A stretch of 64,000 nucleotides of DNA from assembly GCF_011682175.1 (NCBI RefSeq), contig NZ_WHJG01000011.1, positions 112,054 to 176,053 on the forward strand. The letters are read 5' to 3'. The notes beneath the pieces were generated by a model. It saw only the letters and a program-made list of their open reading frames with translations. It searched no databases and had not been told where the DNA came from. Positions 32,166 through 42,380 of this stretch are shown in pieces. Both the position numbers and the translations under genes were made by a program. The stretch's first letter is position 1. Every line of letters starts with the position of its first letter. The stretch is from Massilia frigida (lineage in GTDB: Bacteria; Pseudomonadota; Gammaproteobacteria; Burkholderiales; Burkholderiaceae_D).

Positions 32166-33239
32166 ATGACCCACACCCCCGCGCCGCAGCAAGCCAACAT
32201 TGCCGACCTGAAGCAGCTGATCCACAGCGAAGCGCGCCGCGTCACCTCGTATGACGTGGCCAGCGCGGCCGGGGTGTCGCAATCGGCCGTGTCGCGCTGC
32301 TTCAAGCCGGGCGCAAGCGTGTCGAAAGCGACCTTCGCGCGCGTGATGCAAGCCGCGACCGAGCTCGACTACACACCGAACGCGGCCGCGCGCAGCCTGA
32401 TCACGCGCCGCTCCAACCTGATCGCGGTGGTGCTGTCGGACATCGTCACCCTGCACTATCCGCAAATCTTGTCCGAGCTGAGCCGGCAATTCGGCCGCGA
32501 AGGCATGCGCGTGCTACTGTTTTCGCTGGCGCGCGAAGGCGATATCGGCGCCACCCTGGCCGACGTCTGGCAGCACCAGGTCGACGGTGCCGTGCTGGCC
32601 GCCACCCTGAGCCACGCGCAGGCCGCCGAATTCGAGCGGCGCCGCATTCCCTTCGTGCTGTTCAACCGCACCCTGCGCGAGCGCTCCGTGAACGCCGTCG
32701 TGTGCGACCAGGTGGAAGGGGCGCGCCTGCTGGTATCGCGCCTGGCGGCGGGCGGCCACAAGTGCTTCGCCATGATCGACGGCCCGCACGACTCGGCCAT
32801 CGCGCAGGACCGCAAGCGCGGCGTGGCCGGCCGCCTGGCCGAGCTGGGACTGGCCGCGCCCCTGATCGTCAGCGGCGACTACGACTATGCCAGCGGCGGG
32901 CGCGGCCTGCGTGAAATCATCGCCGGCCTGGGCCGGGTGCCGGACGCGGTCATGTGCGGCAACGACATCATGGCCATCGGCTGCCTGGACACGGCGCGCC
33001 ACGACCTGAAACTGGACGTGCCGGGCCAGCTGTCGGTGACCGGCTTCGACGGCATGCCGCCGGCCGGCTGGCTCAGCTACAACCTGACCACCCTGCGCCA
33101 GCCGGTGCAGACCATGACCCTGGCCGCCAGCGCGATGCTGACCGGCCTGATCTGCGCCAGCACGGGCTGCCCCGAGCGGCGCGTGTTTTCGGCCACCGTG
33201 GTCGAGGGCGCCACGGCGCGGCTGGGTCCGGGCGCCTGA
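32166..33239 (+). CDS. LacI/GalR-family transcriptional regulator
   Basis: The 357-residue protein has an N-terminal LacI headpiece (VTSYDVASAAGVSQSAVSRCF, about residues 26-46, with hinge NAAARSLITRRSNLIAVV) and a periplasmic-binding-protein-like effector domain (SGDYDYASGGRGLREII, AVMCGNDIMAIGCLDTARH, SVTGFDGMPPAGWLSYNLTTL). Regulators of this subgroup usually sense sugars or sugar acids. No sugar genes lie beside it; the next gene, 138 bases on, is an orphan cytochrome oxidase subunit, and the target cannot be assigned. Confidence 0.92.
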   Translation: MTHTPAPQQANIADLKQLIHSEARRVTSYDVASAAGVSQSAVSRCFKPGASVSKATFARVMQAATELDYTPNAAARSLITRRSNLIAVVLSDIVTLHYPQILSELSRQFGREGMRVLLFSLAREGDIGATLADVWQHQVDGAVLAATLSHAQAAEFERRRIPFVLFNRTLRERSVNAVVCDQVEGARLLVSRLAAGGHKCFAMIDGPHDSAIAQDRKRGVAGRLAELGLAAPLIVSGDYDYASGGRGLREIIAGLGRVPDAVMCGNDIMAIGCLDTARHDLKLDVPGQLSVTGFDGMPPAGWLSYNLTTLRQPVQTMTLAASAMLTGLICASTGCPERRVFSATVVEGATARLGPGA

Positions 33240-33377
33240 GATCAGGCCGTTAAACGCCGCAAAGAGTTCCCGCCAAAACGCCTGCGCTTGAGCGGCGCCA
33301 AACAGCGCCTGGCCGCGTATCGTGCGCCGGGGTGCGCTCGCTATAGTCATCCATGACACCGATGCATGGAGAGCCTG

Positions 33378-34979
33378 ATGAGCGTGACAATCCTTCCCGG
33401 CCATGGCGAGCTGGGCGGCGACGAACAGCATGCGCAGCCGCGCGGCTGGCGGCGCTGGCTGTATGCGACCAACCACAAGGATATCGGCACGCTGTATCTG
33501 TGGTTTTCACTCTCCATGTTCATGGCCGGCGGCGTGCTGGCCCTCCTGATCCGGCTCGAACTGTTCCAGCCCGGCCTGCAATTCTTCCATCCCGAGCTGT
33601 ACAACCAGTTCGTCACCGTGCACGGGCTGGTGATGGTGTTCGGCGCCATCATGCCGGCCTTCGTGGGCTTCGCCAACTGGATGATTCCGCTCATGATCGG
33701 CGCGTCCGACATGGCGTTCGCGCGCATGAACAATTTTTCGTTCTGGCTGCTGCCGCCGGCCGCCCTGCTGCTGCTGGGCGCCTTCCTTGCGGGCGGCGGC
33801 GCCACCGCGTCGGGCTGGACCATGTACCCGCCCCTGGCGCTGCAGATGGGTCCGGGCATGGACCTGACCATCTTCGCCATCCACCTGATGGGGGCCTCGT
33901 CGATCATGGGCGCCATCAATATCATCACCACCATCCTCAACATGCGCGCGCCCGGCATGGGCCTGATGAAGATGCCGATGTTCTGCTGGACCTGGCTGAT
34001 CACCGCCTACCTGCTGCTCGCCGTCATGCCGGTGCTGGCCTGCGCCGTGACCATGCTGCTCACCGACCGCCACTTCGGCACCAGCTTCTTCAATGCGGCC
34101 GGCGGCGGCGACCCGGTCATGTACCAGCACGTGTTCTGGTTCTTCGGCCACCCGGAGGTCTACATCATGATCCTGCCCGGCTTCGGCATGATCTCGCACA
34201 TCATTCCCGCCTTCGCGCGCAAGCCGCTGTTTGGCTACGCCTCGATGGTGTATGCCACCGCCGCCATCGCCATCGCCATCGTCTCGTTCATCGTCTGGGC
34301 GCACCACATGTTTACCACCGGCATGCCGGTCACGGCCCAGCTGTTCTTCATGTACGCCACCATGCTGGTGGCCGTGCCGACCGGGGTCAAGGTGTTCAAC
34401 TGGATCGCGACCATGTGGAAAGGCTCGCTGACCCTGGAAACGCCGATGCTGTTCGCCATCGGTTTCATCTGGGTGTTTACCATCGGCGGGCTGTCCGGGG
34501 TGCTGCTGTCGATCGTTCCCATCGATATCCAGGTGCATGACACCTATTATGTGGTCGCCCATTTCCACTACGTGCTGGTGGCGGGCTCGCTGTTCTGCCT
34601 GTTCGCCGGCTTTTACTACTGGGTGCCGAAATGGACCGGCCACATGTACAAGGAGTGGCGCGCCAAATTCCATTTCTGGAACTCGCTGATCTGGGTGAAC
34701 GTGACCTTCTTCCCCATGCACTTCCTGGGGCTGGCCGGCATGCCGCGCCGCTATGCCGATTATGCGATGCAGTTCACGGACTTCCACATGCTCACCTCGG
34801 TCGGCGCCTTTCTGTTCGGCCTGACGCAGGCATACTGGCTGTTTACCGTGGTGCTGCCCACCGTGCGCGGGGGCGACAAGGCTGCGGCCAAGCCGTGGGA
34901 CGGGGCCGAGGGACTTGAATGGACGGTGCCCAGTCCCGCCCCTTTCCACACCTTCGAGACACCGCCGCTGGTCAAGTAA
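33378..34979 (+). CDS. ctaD: cytochrome c oxidase subunit I, orphan copy
   Basis: This 533-residue haem-copper oxidase subunit starts at ATG 33378 after GGAGAG. The ligands are intact: haem a His in [14 protein letters not shown], the CuB His and cross-linked Tyr in [14 protein letters not shown] (near residue 257, also giving the D-channel Glu of A1-type enzymes), the two CuB His in WAHHMFTTG (near 307), and the two haem His in [14 protein letters not shown] (near 393-395). No subunit II, subunit III or CtaG gene is adjacent; only a small DUF2244-like membrane protein follows. It probably supplements a complete cox operon elsewhere, perhaps under other oxygen conditions. Confidence 0.95.
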   Translation: MSVTILPGHGELGGDEQHAQPRGWRRWLYATNHKDIGTLYLWFSLSMFMAGGVLALLIRLELFQPGLQFFHPELYNQFVTVHGLVMVFGAIMPAFVGFANWMIPLMIGASDMAFARMNNFSFWLLPPAALLLLGAFLAGGGATASGWTMYPPLALQMGPGMDLTIFAIHLMGASSIMGAINIITTILNMRAPGMGLMKMPMFCWTWLITAYLLLAVMPVLACAVTMLLTDRHFGTSFFNAAGGGDPVMYQHVFWFFGHPEVYIMILPGFGMISHIIPAFARKPLFGYASMVYATAAIAIAIVSFIVWAHHMFTTGMPVTAQLFFMYATMLVAVPTGVKVFNWIATMWKGSLTLETPMLFAIGFIWVFTIGGLSGVLLSIVPIDIQVHDTYYVVAHFHYVLVAGSLFCLFAGFYYWVPKWTGHMYKEWRAKFHFWNSLIWVNVTFFPMHFLGLAGMPRRYADYAMQFTDFHMLTSVGAFLFGLTQAYWLFTVVLPTVRGGDKAAAKPWDGAEGLEWTVPSPAPFHTFETPPLVK

Positions 34980-34984
34980 CGCCG

Positions 34985-35434
34985 ATGGAACACGAATGGC
35001 TGTTGAAGAAGAACTGTTCGATGTCACCGCGCCAAGTGGGCGTGGCATATGGCTTGCTGTGTCTGTTCCTGCTGGTGATCGGACTGGCCTTTGCCGCGCA
35101 TGGGGCGTGGCCGGTGCTGGCCTTCGCGCTGCTCGACATCGGCGTGCTGGCGGTGGCGCTGCTGTGCTACGCGCGCCATGCGGGCGACCGCGAGCGGGTC
35201 GCGCTTGGCGACGGCTGCCTGCTCGTGGAGCGGGTCGAGGCGGGCCGGGTCAGGAGTATCCGGCTGGAGGCGTGCTGGACCCGCATCGGCATGCCCGATC
35301 GCCGGCACAGCCTGATCGCGCTGGAGTCGCGCGGCGTGCGCGTGGAGATTGGCGGGTTAATCGGGGAGGCATTGCGCGAGCAGGTGGCGCAGGAGTTGCG
35401 ACGCGAACTGCGCAAGACGGCGTTGTTGCGTTAG
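34985..35434 (+). CDS. DUF2244-like small membrane protein
   Basis: The 149-residue protein has two adjacent membrane helices (about residues 18-38 and 42-62) followed by a cytoplasmic beta-rich domain (ERVALGDGCLLVERVEAGRV...SLIALESRGVRVEIG). This layout fits the DUF2244 family, often found near respiratory genes. It starts 5 bases after the ctaD stop and is certainly cotranscribed. A role in assembly or stability of the oxidase is plausible but unproven. Behind it lie 253 bases without a gene, holding an imperfect duplicated CGCATGGGCTGA (near 35451 and 35475). Confidence 0.8.
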   Translation: MEHEWLLKKNCSMSPRQVGVAYGLLCLFLLVIGLAFAAHGAWPVLAFALLDIGVLAVALLCYARHAGDRERVALGDGCLLVERVEAGRVRSIRLEACWTRIGMPDRRHSLIALESRGVRVEIGGLIGEALREQVAQELRRELRKTALLR

Positions 35435-35687
35435 TGGCTGACGTGATGGAACGCATGGGCTGAGGTGACGGATCGCATGGGCTGACGCACAGGAGCTGAC
35501 ACGCGCGTCAGGCCGGCCAGGACGCGCTACGGCGCGCAGGCGCCAGACGGCCTGCGCTGACAGGGTCGCGCAGACGGTTAGCGCGGACAGCTTCGCTTCA
35601 ACAACCGGCGCGCGCAATGCTGCGTGGACCGCTGGCGCGCGCCCACGTGCGCTGACACGCACGCGCACGCGGCCCCCCGCACCCGCG

Positions 35688-37754
35688 TCAGAACTCGTCC
35701 CACTCCTCAGCCGCCGCCGGTTTTGTCAGCGCCGGCTTGACCTTGGCGAGCGCCAGGTGCGACGACGGGGTCGCACGCGCCACCGGTGCCACGCTGCGCG
35801 GCGCGGTGCTGCCGTGGCGGTCGTCGAGCTTGAACACATTCACCGCCCGCGCCAGTTGCGAGGCCTGGAACTGCAAGCTTTCCGCCGCGGCGGCCGCTTC
35901 TTCCACCAGCGCCGCATTTTGCTGGGTCACGCCATCCATTTCGGCAATTGCCTGGTTGACCTGCGAAATACCCTGGCTCTGCTCGCCCGTGGCCACCGTG
36001 ATCTCGGCGATGATGGCATTGACCCGGCTGACGCTGGCCACCACCTGCTCCATGGTGCTGCCGGCTTCGTCGACCTGGCGGCTGCCGATGGCAACCTTGC
36101 CCACCGAATCGTCGATCAGGGCCTTGATTTCCTTGGCCGCCGCCGCGCTGCGCTGGGCCAGGTTGCGCACTTCCGAGGCCACGACCGCAAAACCGCGGCC
36201 CTGCTCGCCCGCGCGCGCCGCTTCCACGGCGGCGTTCAGGGCCAGGATATTGGTCTGGAAGGCAATCCCGTCGATGACGCTGATGATGTCGACGATCTTG
36301 TTGGACGACTCATTAATCGACGTCATCGTGGCGATCACTTGCGATACCGCCGCTCCGCTCTTCCGCGCCACGTCCGAGGCCGATGCCGCCAGCTGGTTGG
36401 CCTGTTTGGCATTCTCCGCATTGTCCCTGACGGTCGCGGTCAGTTCCTCGATCGAGGCCGCCGTTTCCTCCAGCGAGCTGGCTTGCTGCTCGGTGCGCGC
36501 AGACAGGTCGTTATTGCCCTGCGCAATCTCGGAACTGGACTGGGCCACGTTGTCGGCGCTTTCGTGCACCTGCACCAGCACGGCATGGATCTTTGTCACG
36601 AAGGCATTGAAGCCGGCCCCGATGACGGCCAGTTCATCCTTGCCGCGCACATCGAGCCGCACCCGCAGGTCGGCCTCGCCCGAGGACAGGTTGGTCATGG
36701 TCCGGCCCAGGGTGCGCAGCGGACGGGTCAGGCGCGACACCACCAGCACCAGGATGCCGCCCGTGGCCAGTGCGCACACCAGCGCGACGATCAGGGTGTA
36801 CATCAGCAATTCGCGCGCCGGCGCCGTTGCCACTTTCTTCGGAAAACTCAGGTCCACGCTCCAGGGAGGAATGTCCGGGTGGATCGAGAGCGGTTGCAGC
36901 AGGCGGATATTGCCGCGTCCATCGTCGAATTCGTAAGCCTTGCCCTGGCGGATGCGTTCGAGCGCGGCCGGCGGCAAGTCGTCGGCCGGCTTGCCCAGGC
37001 GCGCCGGCAGCGGGTGGCTGGCATACAAGCCACCGTTCGAGATCAGCGACAACTTGCCGCCTTCGATGACCTTCAGCTCGGACAGGATCGTGGTCAGGCG
37101 CGGCAGCATGAAGTCGGCGCTGGCCGTGCCGATGAACTTACCCTCGATCATGATCGGCGCCACCAGGGACGCCATCAGCACATCCTTGCCCGCCACCGGA
37201 TACACATAGGGCTCGGTGAAAAAGACCTTGCCGCTACGTTTTGGAATGTCGTACCAGTCATTCGCGCCGGCATCGGTGCCGAACACGATCGGCTCCACAT
37301 TGACTTCGTTCTTGGCATTGCGCGTGAAATACGGCATGAAGCGGCCGCTGGCGTCGTAATGCGGCTTCTTGTCGGCAAACTCGGCATCCTTGGCGTCGAG
37401 TGCGTTCGGTTCAAACGTCACTGCCGCGCCGATCAAGTCCTCCGTCCCCAGCAGGGTGGCCTTGGTCAGCTCGTAGATCTGCTCGCGCTGCAAGGGCTGG
37501 CCCAGGGCCTTGGTCGAGCGCATTGCCGAACCCAGGCTGATCACGCTGGCCAGGTTGGTCGAGAGCCGGCTTTGCAGCGCGCCGACCACCTCGCGCGAGG
37601 ACGTGCGCGCCAGTTCCATGGCCGCCGCTTCCGCGCTGGTGCTGCTTTTGTAGCCGATCACGGCCGCCGTCACGCCCAGGCTCAACACCACCAGCGCGGT
37701 GGCGGCGACACAAATCTTGCTGTTCAGCGAAAGGCCCGATCCGAATGCTGCCAT
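35688..37754 (-). CDS. methyl-accepting chemotaxis protein with dCACHE sensor
   Basis: The start used (ATG 37754, 688 aa) has GAGGAT nine bases upstream; an ATG at 37787 that overlaps the stop of the porin gene is also possible. Membrane helices (about residues 10-32 and near 320-342) bracket a periplasmic double-CACHE ligand domain ([29 protein letters not shown] is typical). After HAMP comes the signalling domain with the conserved hairpin tip ([35 protein letters not shown]). The chain ends in EEWDEF, a WxxF-type tether for CheR/CheB. The ligand is probably a small acid or amino acid. Confidence 0.95.
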   Translation of the reverse strand: MAAFGSGLSLNSKICVAATALVVLSLGVTAAVIGYKSSTSAEAAAMELARTSSREVVGALQSRLSTNLASVISLGSAMRSTKALGQPLQREQIYELTKATLLGTEDLIGAAVTFEPNALDAKDAEFADKKPHYDASGRFMPYFTRNAKNEVNVEPIVFGTDAGANDWYDIPKRSGKVFFTEPYVYPVAGKDVLMASLVAPIMIEGKFIGTASADFMLPRLTTILSELKVIEGGKLSLISNGGLYASHPLPARLGKPADDLPPAALERIRQGKAYEFDDGRGNIRLLQPLSIHPDIPPWSVDLSFPKKVATAPARELLMYTLIVALVCALATGGILVLVVSRLTRPLRTLGRTMTNLSSGEADLRVRLDVRGKDELAVIGAGFNAFVTKIHAVLVQVHESADNVAQSSSEIAQGNNDLSARTEQQASSLEETAASIEELTATVRDNAENAKQANQLAASASDVARKSGAAVSQVIATMTSINESSNKIVDIISVIDGIAFQTNILALNAAVEAARAGEQGRGFAVVASEVRNLAQRSAAAAKEIKALIDDSVGKVAIGSRQVDEAGSTMEQVVASVSRVNAIIAEITVATGEQSQGISQVNQAIAEMDGVTQQNAALVEEAAAAAESLQFQASQLARAVNVFKLDDRHGSTAPRSVAPVARATPSSHLALAKVKPALTKPAAAEEWDEF

Positions 37755-37786
37755 GGTGTTCTTATCCTCGTCAGTATGATCGGTCA

Positions 37787-38596
37787 TCAAAAGGTCTTGG
37801 TCAGCGCCACCACGAAGGTCCCGACGGCGGGATTCGATACCGCCACCTTGCCGGACGAATCGGGAATCCCGAGCGTATAGGCGTCATACGCATTGGTCGC
37901 GCCATACGCCTTGGTGTAGGCGCCCGATACGGCCCAGCCGCCGTCGAAGGCCTTGCTCACGCCCACTTTCAGGTCGCGCCAGTTCCAGACATCGTTGCCG
38001 GCGCCATCGACCCGGCCATCGCCCGCATGCAGGTTCAGGGTATAGCCTGAACCCAGGTCGACATTGGCGCCCACGTCCAGGTAACCGGTGCCGCGCGCAT
38101 TGGTGATGCCGAAGAAATCCTTGGTATAGGTGCTGTTGTATTTGGCGTAGAAAAACTTGTAGGTCATGCCCAGCGACAGTTCGCCGTAGTCGTACGAGAC
38201 GCCGGTGGCGTGGTACTCGGCGCCCGGGTATTTGTAGTAGTACAGCAGCGCGCTGTAGCCGATCGGGCCGGCCGTGCCGGTATAGCCGCCGTACAGGTCG
38301 ACTTCGAGCGTGCCGTCTTCGATGAAGCGGTTGCTGACGGTCGACATCCACACCCCGGCCGAGAAGCCGCTGGGGTGGCCGATATCGAAGCCGCCCTGCA
38401 GCGCCGGCTTGCCCCAGGTCTGGCGGAAGCCGCGCGAAATATATTGCGACGCCAGGGTGACGTTGGCGGTCATGGTGGTCGCGGGCGCGGCTGCGGGCTT
38501 GGCATCCTCCGTGGCGGCCTGGGCTGGTGCCTGGGAAGCTAACGCGAACAAGCTGACGAGAGAAAGTGCGAAGCGCTGTTTGACGATAGAAGGCAT
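37787..38596 (-). CDS. TorF-family putative porin
   Basis: A signal peptide (about residues 1-27) precedes a beta-barrel with [20 protein letters not shown] near residue 47 and [19 protein letters not shown], the opening of the TorF/Gcw_chp porin family. The protein ends in Phe (VVALTKTF), as expected for outer membrane insertion. The 269-residue length is normal. Its stop touches the chemoreceptor gene (ATGA overlap with the upstream ATG), so porin and chemoreceptor are coupled and may serve uptake and sensing of the same solute. Confidence 0.9.
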   Translation of the reverse strand: MPSIVKQRFALSLVSLFALASQAPAQAATEDAKPAAAPATTMTANVTLASQYISRGFRQTWGKPALQGGFDIGHPSGFSAGVWMSTVSNRFIEDGTLEVDLYGGYTGTAGPIGYSALLYYYKYPGAEYHATGVSYDYGELSLGMTYKFFYAKYNSTYTKDFFGITNARGTGYLDVGANVDLGSGYTLNLHAGDGRVDGAGNDVWNWRDLKVGVSKAFDGGWAVSGAYTKAYGATNAYDAYTLGIPDSSGKVAVSNPAVGTFVVALTKTF

Positions 38597-39042
38597 CTTG
38601 AATTTTCCGTAAGGTTACTGAACACGCAAGGATATGCGCACCAGGTACATCTTGAGCGAAGAGTCAGACGAGGGTCAGGTCAAACGTGCGGCAGTACTTG
38701 CCGGCGGAGTTGGGGCCGGCAACGGCACCCGGTGATGCTGGGGCTCGTAACAAAGTGGACTTGCGCATGCGCAGGCCATGCGCCAAGGATAGGCGCGAGC
38801 GCGCGCCAATGTCAAACGTGTTGCACCAAGAGAAGGAAATCCGTTGTATAACGGAGAGAGGAACGCAGGGTGGAGAAGCACGTACGGCGCGCAGCACGGC
38901 GCCGGGACATTGAACGGCGCCTCACGGCATCGACGCCGATGCTGGCGCGGCAAGGCCGCACGCGCCGTGCCCTGGCGGCGGCGCGTGCGCGGCCAACGCT
39001 GTGCTGCTTACGGCAGCGCGTGTGTGGCCAACGCTGTGCTGC
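38597..39042. other. intergenic region, no gene seen
   Basis: About 446 bases between two same-strand genes. The first part should hold the promoter of the porin-chemoreceptor operon; no clear boxes were recognised. The last part consists of GCGC-rich sequence with a 35-bp tandem repeat (38981-39050). Short open frames here have shadow composition. Confidence 0.5.
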
Positions 39043-39050
39043 TTACGGCG
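38981..39050. repeat. 35-bp tandem duplication
   Basis: Bases 38981-39015 and 39016-39050 are two head-to-tail copies of a 35-base unit (GCGCGTG...GCTTACGGC) that agree at all but about three positions. The second copy covers the last codons of the esterase gene, whose stop is at 39043. Such a duplication beside a stop codon could extend or alter the C-terminus of the protein by slippage. Confidence 0.8.
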
Positions 39051-39861
39051 CGGCGCCCGGTGCCGTGCCGGTGCCGTAAACCGTTTCCAGCGCCAGCGCT
39101 TCGCTTGCGCGGTAAATCGTATCGTGGCGCTCTTTCGGCATCGGCCGATACGTCCAGCGCACTGTGGCCGGCGCATGCGCGCGCAGCGATTCCGCCAGGC
39201 GCGCCGTGCCGGGCACGATGTTCTCTTCGTCGGCCGAGGTCAGGAAAATGGCCTTCGGCTTCGCCGGCAATGCCTTGATGCGCGCGTCCGCAGCACGCAC
39301 CAGCGCTTCATCGTTCCACCAGACGCTCGGGCTGATGGCCACGTAGCGATCGAACAGTTCCGGCTCGGCCAGCAAGGTCTCGACAATGAACAGGCCGGCC
39401 AGCGACTCCCCCACGATGCCGGTGTCGGCCGTGGTGCGATAATGCGACCGGATATGCGGCATCAGCTCGGTGCGGATGAATTGGCGAAATGCCGCCGAGC
39501 CACCCACGCGGATCGCGATTTTCTTGTCGTTCGCCACCGTGGTCGGCCCGGTGAGGTCGCGCCGCCGTTCCGTGTTTTCAATGCCCACCAACAGCACCGG
39601 CATCATGCGCCCCGCCGCCACCAGCGTCTGCACGGTGTCGGCCACGTGCGGGAAATCTTCGGCATTGCCGCCGTCCGGCATGTAGAGCACCGGCAAGGGC
39701 GCTCCCGTTTCTCCGCCGTGGCCGCTCGGCACGAACACATTGATCCGCCGTGTCTCCGACAGCACTGTCGAATCGATCGTGAACGTCTGCGGCGCCACCG
39801 GCGCGGCAAACGACGGCAAGGCGGCACAGCCAACCATCAGGGAAAACAGAGCATTTTTCAT
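39043..39861 (-). CDS. IroE/Fes-like alpha/beta-hydrolase (siderophore esterase type)
   Basis: From ATG 39861 (272 aa) a signal peptide (about residues 1-18) is followed by an esterase D-type hydrolase: VLYMPDGGNAEDFPHV, the nucleophile elbow GIVGESLAGLFIVE (Ser near 151), and PKERHDTIY with the catalytic His near 244. This group includes periplasmic hydrolases of ester-type siderophores such as IroE. The degenerate TonB siderophore receptor gene beside it, divergently oriented, supports an iron role for the ancestral locus. Real substrate unknown; other periplasmic esters are possible. Confidence 0.8.
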   Translation of the reverse strand: MKNALFSLMVGCAALPSFAAPVAPQTFTIDSTVLSETRRINVFVPSGHGGETGAPLPVLYMPDGGNAEDFPHVADTVQTLVAAGRMMPVLLVGIENTERRRDLTGPTTVANDKKIAIRVGGSAAFRQFIRTELMPHIRSHYRTTADTGIVGESLAGLFIVETLLAEPELFDRYVAISPSVWWNDEALVRAADARIKALPAKPKAIFLTSADEENIVPGTARLAESLRAHAPATVRWTYRPMPKERHDTIYRASEALALETVYGTGTAPGAAP

Positions 39862-39904
39862 GGTAAATCCAAAGGGGAAAGAACAACATACTGCCACCAA
39901 AACA

Positions 39905-39925
39905 TTGTCTATACAACATAGTTGT
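39905..39925. promoter_or_regulatory. palindrome upstream of the esterase gene
   Basis: ACAAC-ATA-GTTGT at 39913-39925 is a perfect palindrome overlapping TTGT-CTAT-ACAA at 39905-39916, about 45-65 bases upstream of the esterase ATG. It may be an operator shared with the former divergent receptor gene. It does not match the usual Fur box. Confidence 0.3.
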
Positions 39926-39951
39926 CAGCGACCACGCCGGCCACGCTTAGC

Positions 39952-40736
39952 CCACTAACCGGCAAGCTCGAACGCGGCATCTACCAGGTCGACAGCTGGG
40001 GCCTCGAAGGCCAGTCCATCACGCGCACCTCCCTGCCCTATTTCCTCGACCAGCATTCGAGCAGCGTGCGGCTGGAACTGGGCGGGCGCCTGCAAACCGG
40101 CGCCATCCGGCACAAGGTGCTCGCCGGCCTCGACCACCTCGCGCGCGCCATCCGCAACCAGGATGGACAGCGCATCGCCATCGCGCCGCTCGACCTGCCC
40201 CCCCCCCCGGCTGCAAGGGGCGACGCCGTTCGCCCTGCGGCTGGAGGACGGCTACGGCGACGTGCGCGCCAGCGGCCTGTATCTGCAGGACCAGGCGGCA
40301 TGGGGGCCATGGCTGCTGATGGCCGGGCCGCGTAAGACCAATATGACCACGCGCGACCTGGCGCACACCGGTTTCAGCGTACAGGCCGGTGAACAACGCT
40401 CCAGGGGCGTGGAACTGGAACTGTCCGGCCGCGCCGGGACGCACCGCGTGCCTGTGGGGCGGCTATGCGTTCGCGGGCGCCTGGCAGCCGTTGACCGTGT
40501 CGCTGGGGACGACCTACGTCGGCGAGCGCTTCGCTGACCTGCGCAACAGCTACCGCGTGCCCTCCGCGCTCGTGTGGGACGCCGGCGCGCGCTATGCGAT
40601 CGGCAAGCGCGAGGGCGTGCAGCTATCGCTCAAGAACCTGGCCAACCGCCGTTAGGTCGAAGACGCGCAGGACCTGGACCTGGTCACGCCGGGTGCGCCG
40701 CGTACGGTATCGCTGCGTTACCAGCACACCTTCTGA
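39952..40736 (+). pseudogene. TonB-dependent siderophore receptor remnant
   Basis: Barrel fragments of a siderophore receptor occur in three successive frames: GKLERGIYQVDSWGLEGQS...HKVLAGLDHL up to a C10 tract at 40199-40208, then YGDVRASGLYLQDQAAWGPW...SVQAGEQRSRGVELELSG, then WGGYAFAGAWQPLTVSLGTTYVGERFADLRNSYRV to the terminal SLRYQHTF at 40736. An in-frame TAG at 40653 replaces the usual Tyr in NRRYVED. The signal peptide, plug and a large internal part of the barrel (between LLMAGPR and KTNMTTRD) are missing. This is clear decay: truncation, two frameshifts, one stop and a deletion. It resembles the intact receptor at 51-53 kb. Confidence 0.85.
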
Positions 40737-40875
40737 GGCGCTCGGGCTGTGTATTCCTCGTGAAACCGGTGCCCCTGCTATGTTTCTCAGAACATTGCTG
40801 GGAAGACTATTCCACAAGCTCCTCCTGCTGATAGACTGCACCCAGCGCACTGCCCCACCATATTCTCCGACGACG

Positions 40876-42366
40876 ATGACCCGACAATTTACCCTGCCAG
40901 TGTTCGCCAGCTCCTGCCTCCTTGCCCTCCTCACTACCAGCGCCAGCGCCCAATCCCCGGCGCCGGTTCCCGCGACCGACGCCGAGATTCTCGCGATGAT
41001 CACGGCGCGCGTCGATATCGATAAAAAAGGCACCGGCATCGTGGTCGGCCTGATCGATCCGCGCGGCAGCCGGGTGATTTCCTACGGTTCCCTGAGCGCG
41101 GGCGGCGCACCGGCCGGTGTCGACACCGTGTATGAAATCGGCTCGATCACCAAGGTATTTACCGCCATCCTCCTGAGCGACATGGTGCTGCGCGGCGACG
41201 TCAAGCTGGACGATCCGATCGGCGCGTATCTGCCCGCGAACGTCAAGACGCCACTGTTCAAGGGCAAGCCGATCACCCTGCGCGAGCTGTCCGCGCAACT
41301 GTCTGGCTTGCCGAGTACGCCGCCCAACCTGGCGCCGGCCAATCCGGCCAATCCCTTTGCCGATTACACCGTGCCGCACATGTACGCGTTCCTGGGCAGT
41401 TTCGAGCCAACGCGGGCCAGCGGCGAGCTGTACGGCTATTCCAACTACGGCGTCGGCCTGCTCGGCCATATCCTGAGCCTGCGCGCCGGGAGCGATGTCG
41501 AAACCCTGGTGCGCCAGCGCATCGGCAAGCCGCTGGGCATGGACAGCACCGCCATTACCCTGAGCGCGGACATGAAAAAACGCCTCGCGACCGGCTATGG
41601 CATGCCGGGCGTGCCGGCCCAGAATTGGGACATGCCGGCGCTGGCCGGCATGGGCGCCTTGCGCTCGACTACCGCCGACATGCTCAAATTTGTCGGCGCC
41701 AATGCCGGCATCATCCCCTCGCCGCTCTACCCCGCGATGCAGGCCGCCCACAAGCCGCAGCACGCCATCGACCAGCGTCCGGGCGAGTCGATCGCCCTGG
41801 GCTGGCATATCCTGGACAAGCACGGCTCGCACATCGTGTGGCATAACGGCGGCACCGCCGGCTACCGCACGTACATCGGCTTCGATCCGGACACCCGGCG
41901 CGGCGTGGTCCTGATGTCCAATTCGCACAGCGGCTCGGACGATATCGCCCGGCGCGCCCTCAACCGCGCCTTTCCGATGACCGTGTACAGCCCGCCCCCG
42001 GCACTGATCGCGGCATTGGCAAAACGCGGTTACGATCAACTCGGCGCGATTTATCAGGAACTGCGCGCCGCCGATCCGCAGTTCAGCCTCGATGAAGCGC
42101 TGGTCAACCAGTGGGGCTATGAGATGCTCATGCAAGGCAAGCCGGAACAAAGCCTCGCGATCTTCAAGCTCAATATATCGCTGTACCCCGCCAGCAGCAA
42201 TGCGCACGACAGCGTGGCGGAGGCGTATGAAAAGAATGGCCGCGTCGCGCAAGCCATTGCCAGCTACCGGCGCGCGCTCGACATCGATCCCGGGGCGAAG
42301 AACGCGCAGGACAGGCTGGAAAAACTAGGCGTGCCGGCGCACGGCGAACCAGCACCATCCCGATAA
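40876..42366 (+). CDS. serine beta-lactamase-like/penicillin-binding hydrolase with C-terminal TPR
   Basis: The 496-residue exported protein (start ATG 40876; signal peptide about residues 1-23) has the class C-type motifs: SITK (SxxK, Ser near 90), YSNYG (YxN, near 188) and HNGGTAGY (replacing KTG, near 321). After residue 400 a tetratricopeptide-like region follows (WGYEMLMQGKPEQSLAIFKLNISLYPASSNAHDSVAEAYEKNGRVAQAIASYRRALDIDPG). Such proteins are usually D-aminopeptidases, esterases or carboxypeptidases rather than drug-inactivating enzymes. It is a single-gene unit whose stop lies 14 bases from the convergent AbiEii-like gene. Confidence 0.9.
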   Translation: MTRQFTLPVFASSCLLALLTTSASAQSPAPVPATDAEILAMITARVDIDKKGTGIVVGLIDPRGSRVISYGSLSAGGAPAGVDTVYEIGSITKVFTAILLSDMVLRGDVKLDDPIGAYLPANVKTPLFKGKPITLRELSAQLSGLPSTPPNLAPANPANPFADYTVPHMYAFLGSFEPTRASGELYGYSNYGVGLLGHILSLRAGSDVETLVRQRIGKPLGMDSTAITLSADMKKRLATGYGMPGVPAQNWDMPALAGMGALRSTTADMLKFVGANAGIIPSPLYPAMQAAHKPQHAIDQRPGESIALGWHILDKHGSHIVWHNGGTAGYRTYIGFDPDTRRGVVLMSNSHSGSDDIARRALNRAFPMTVYSPPPALIAALAKRGYDQLGAIYQELRAADPQFSLDEALVNQWGYEMLMQGKPEQSLAIFKLNISLYPASSNAHDSVAEAYEKNGRVAQAIASYRRALDIDPGAKNAQDRLEKLGVPAHGEPAPSR

Positions 42367-42380
42367 AGCCGGGGGCGCGT

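Noticed and set aside
40876..42366. Acquired beta-lactamase resistance gene
   Set aside because: Motifs are of the broad serine hydrolase/penicillin-binding group with HNGG in place of KTG and a TPR tail; there is no mobile context, so resistance is not supported.
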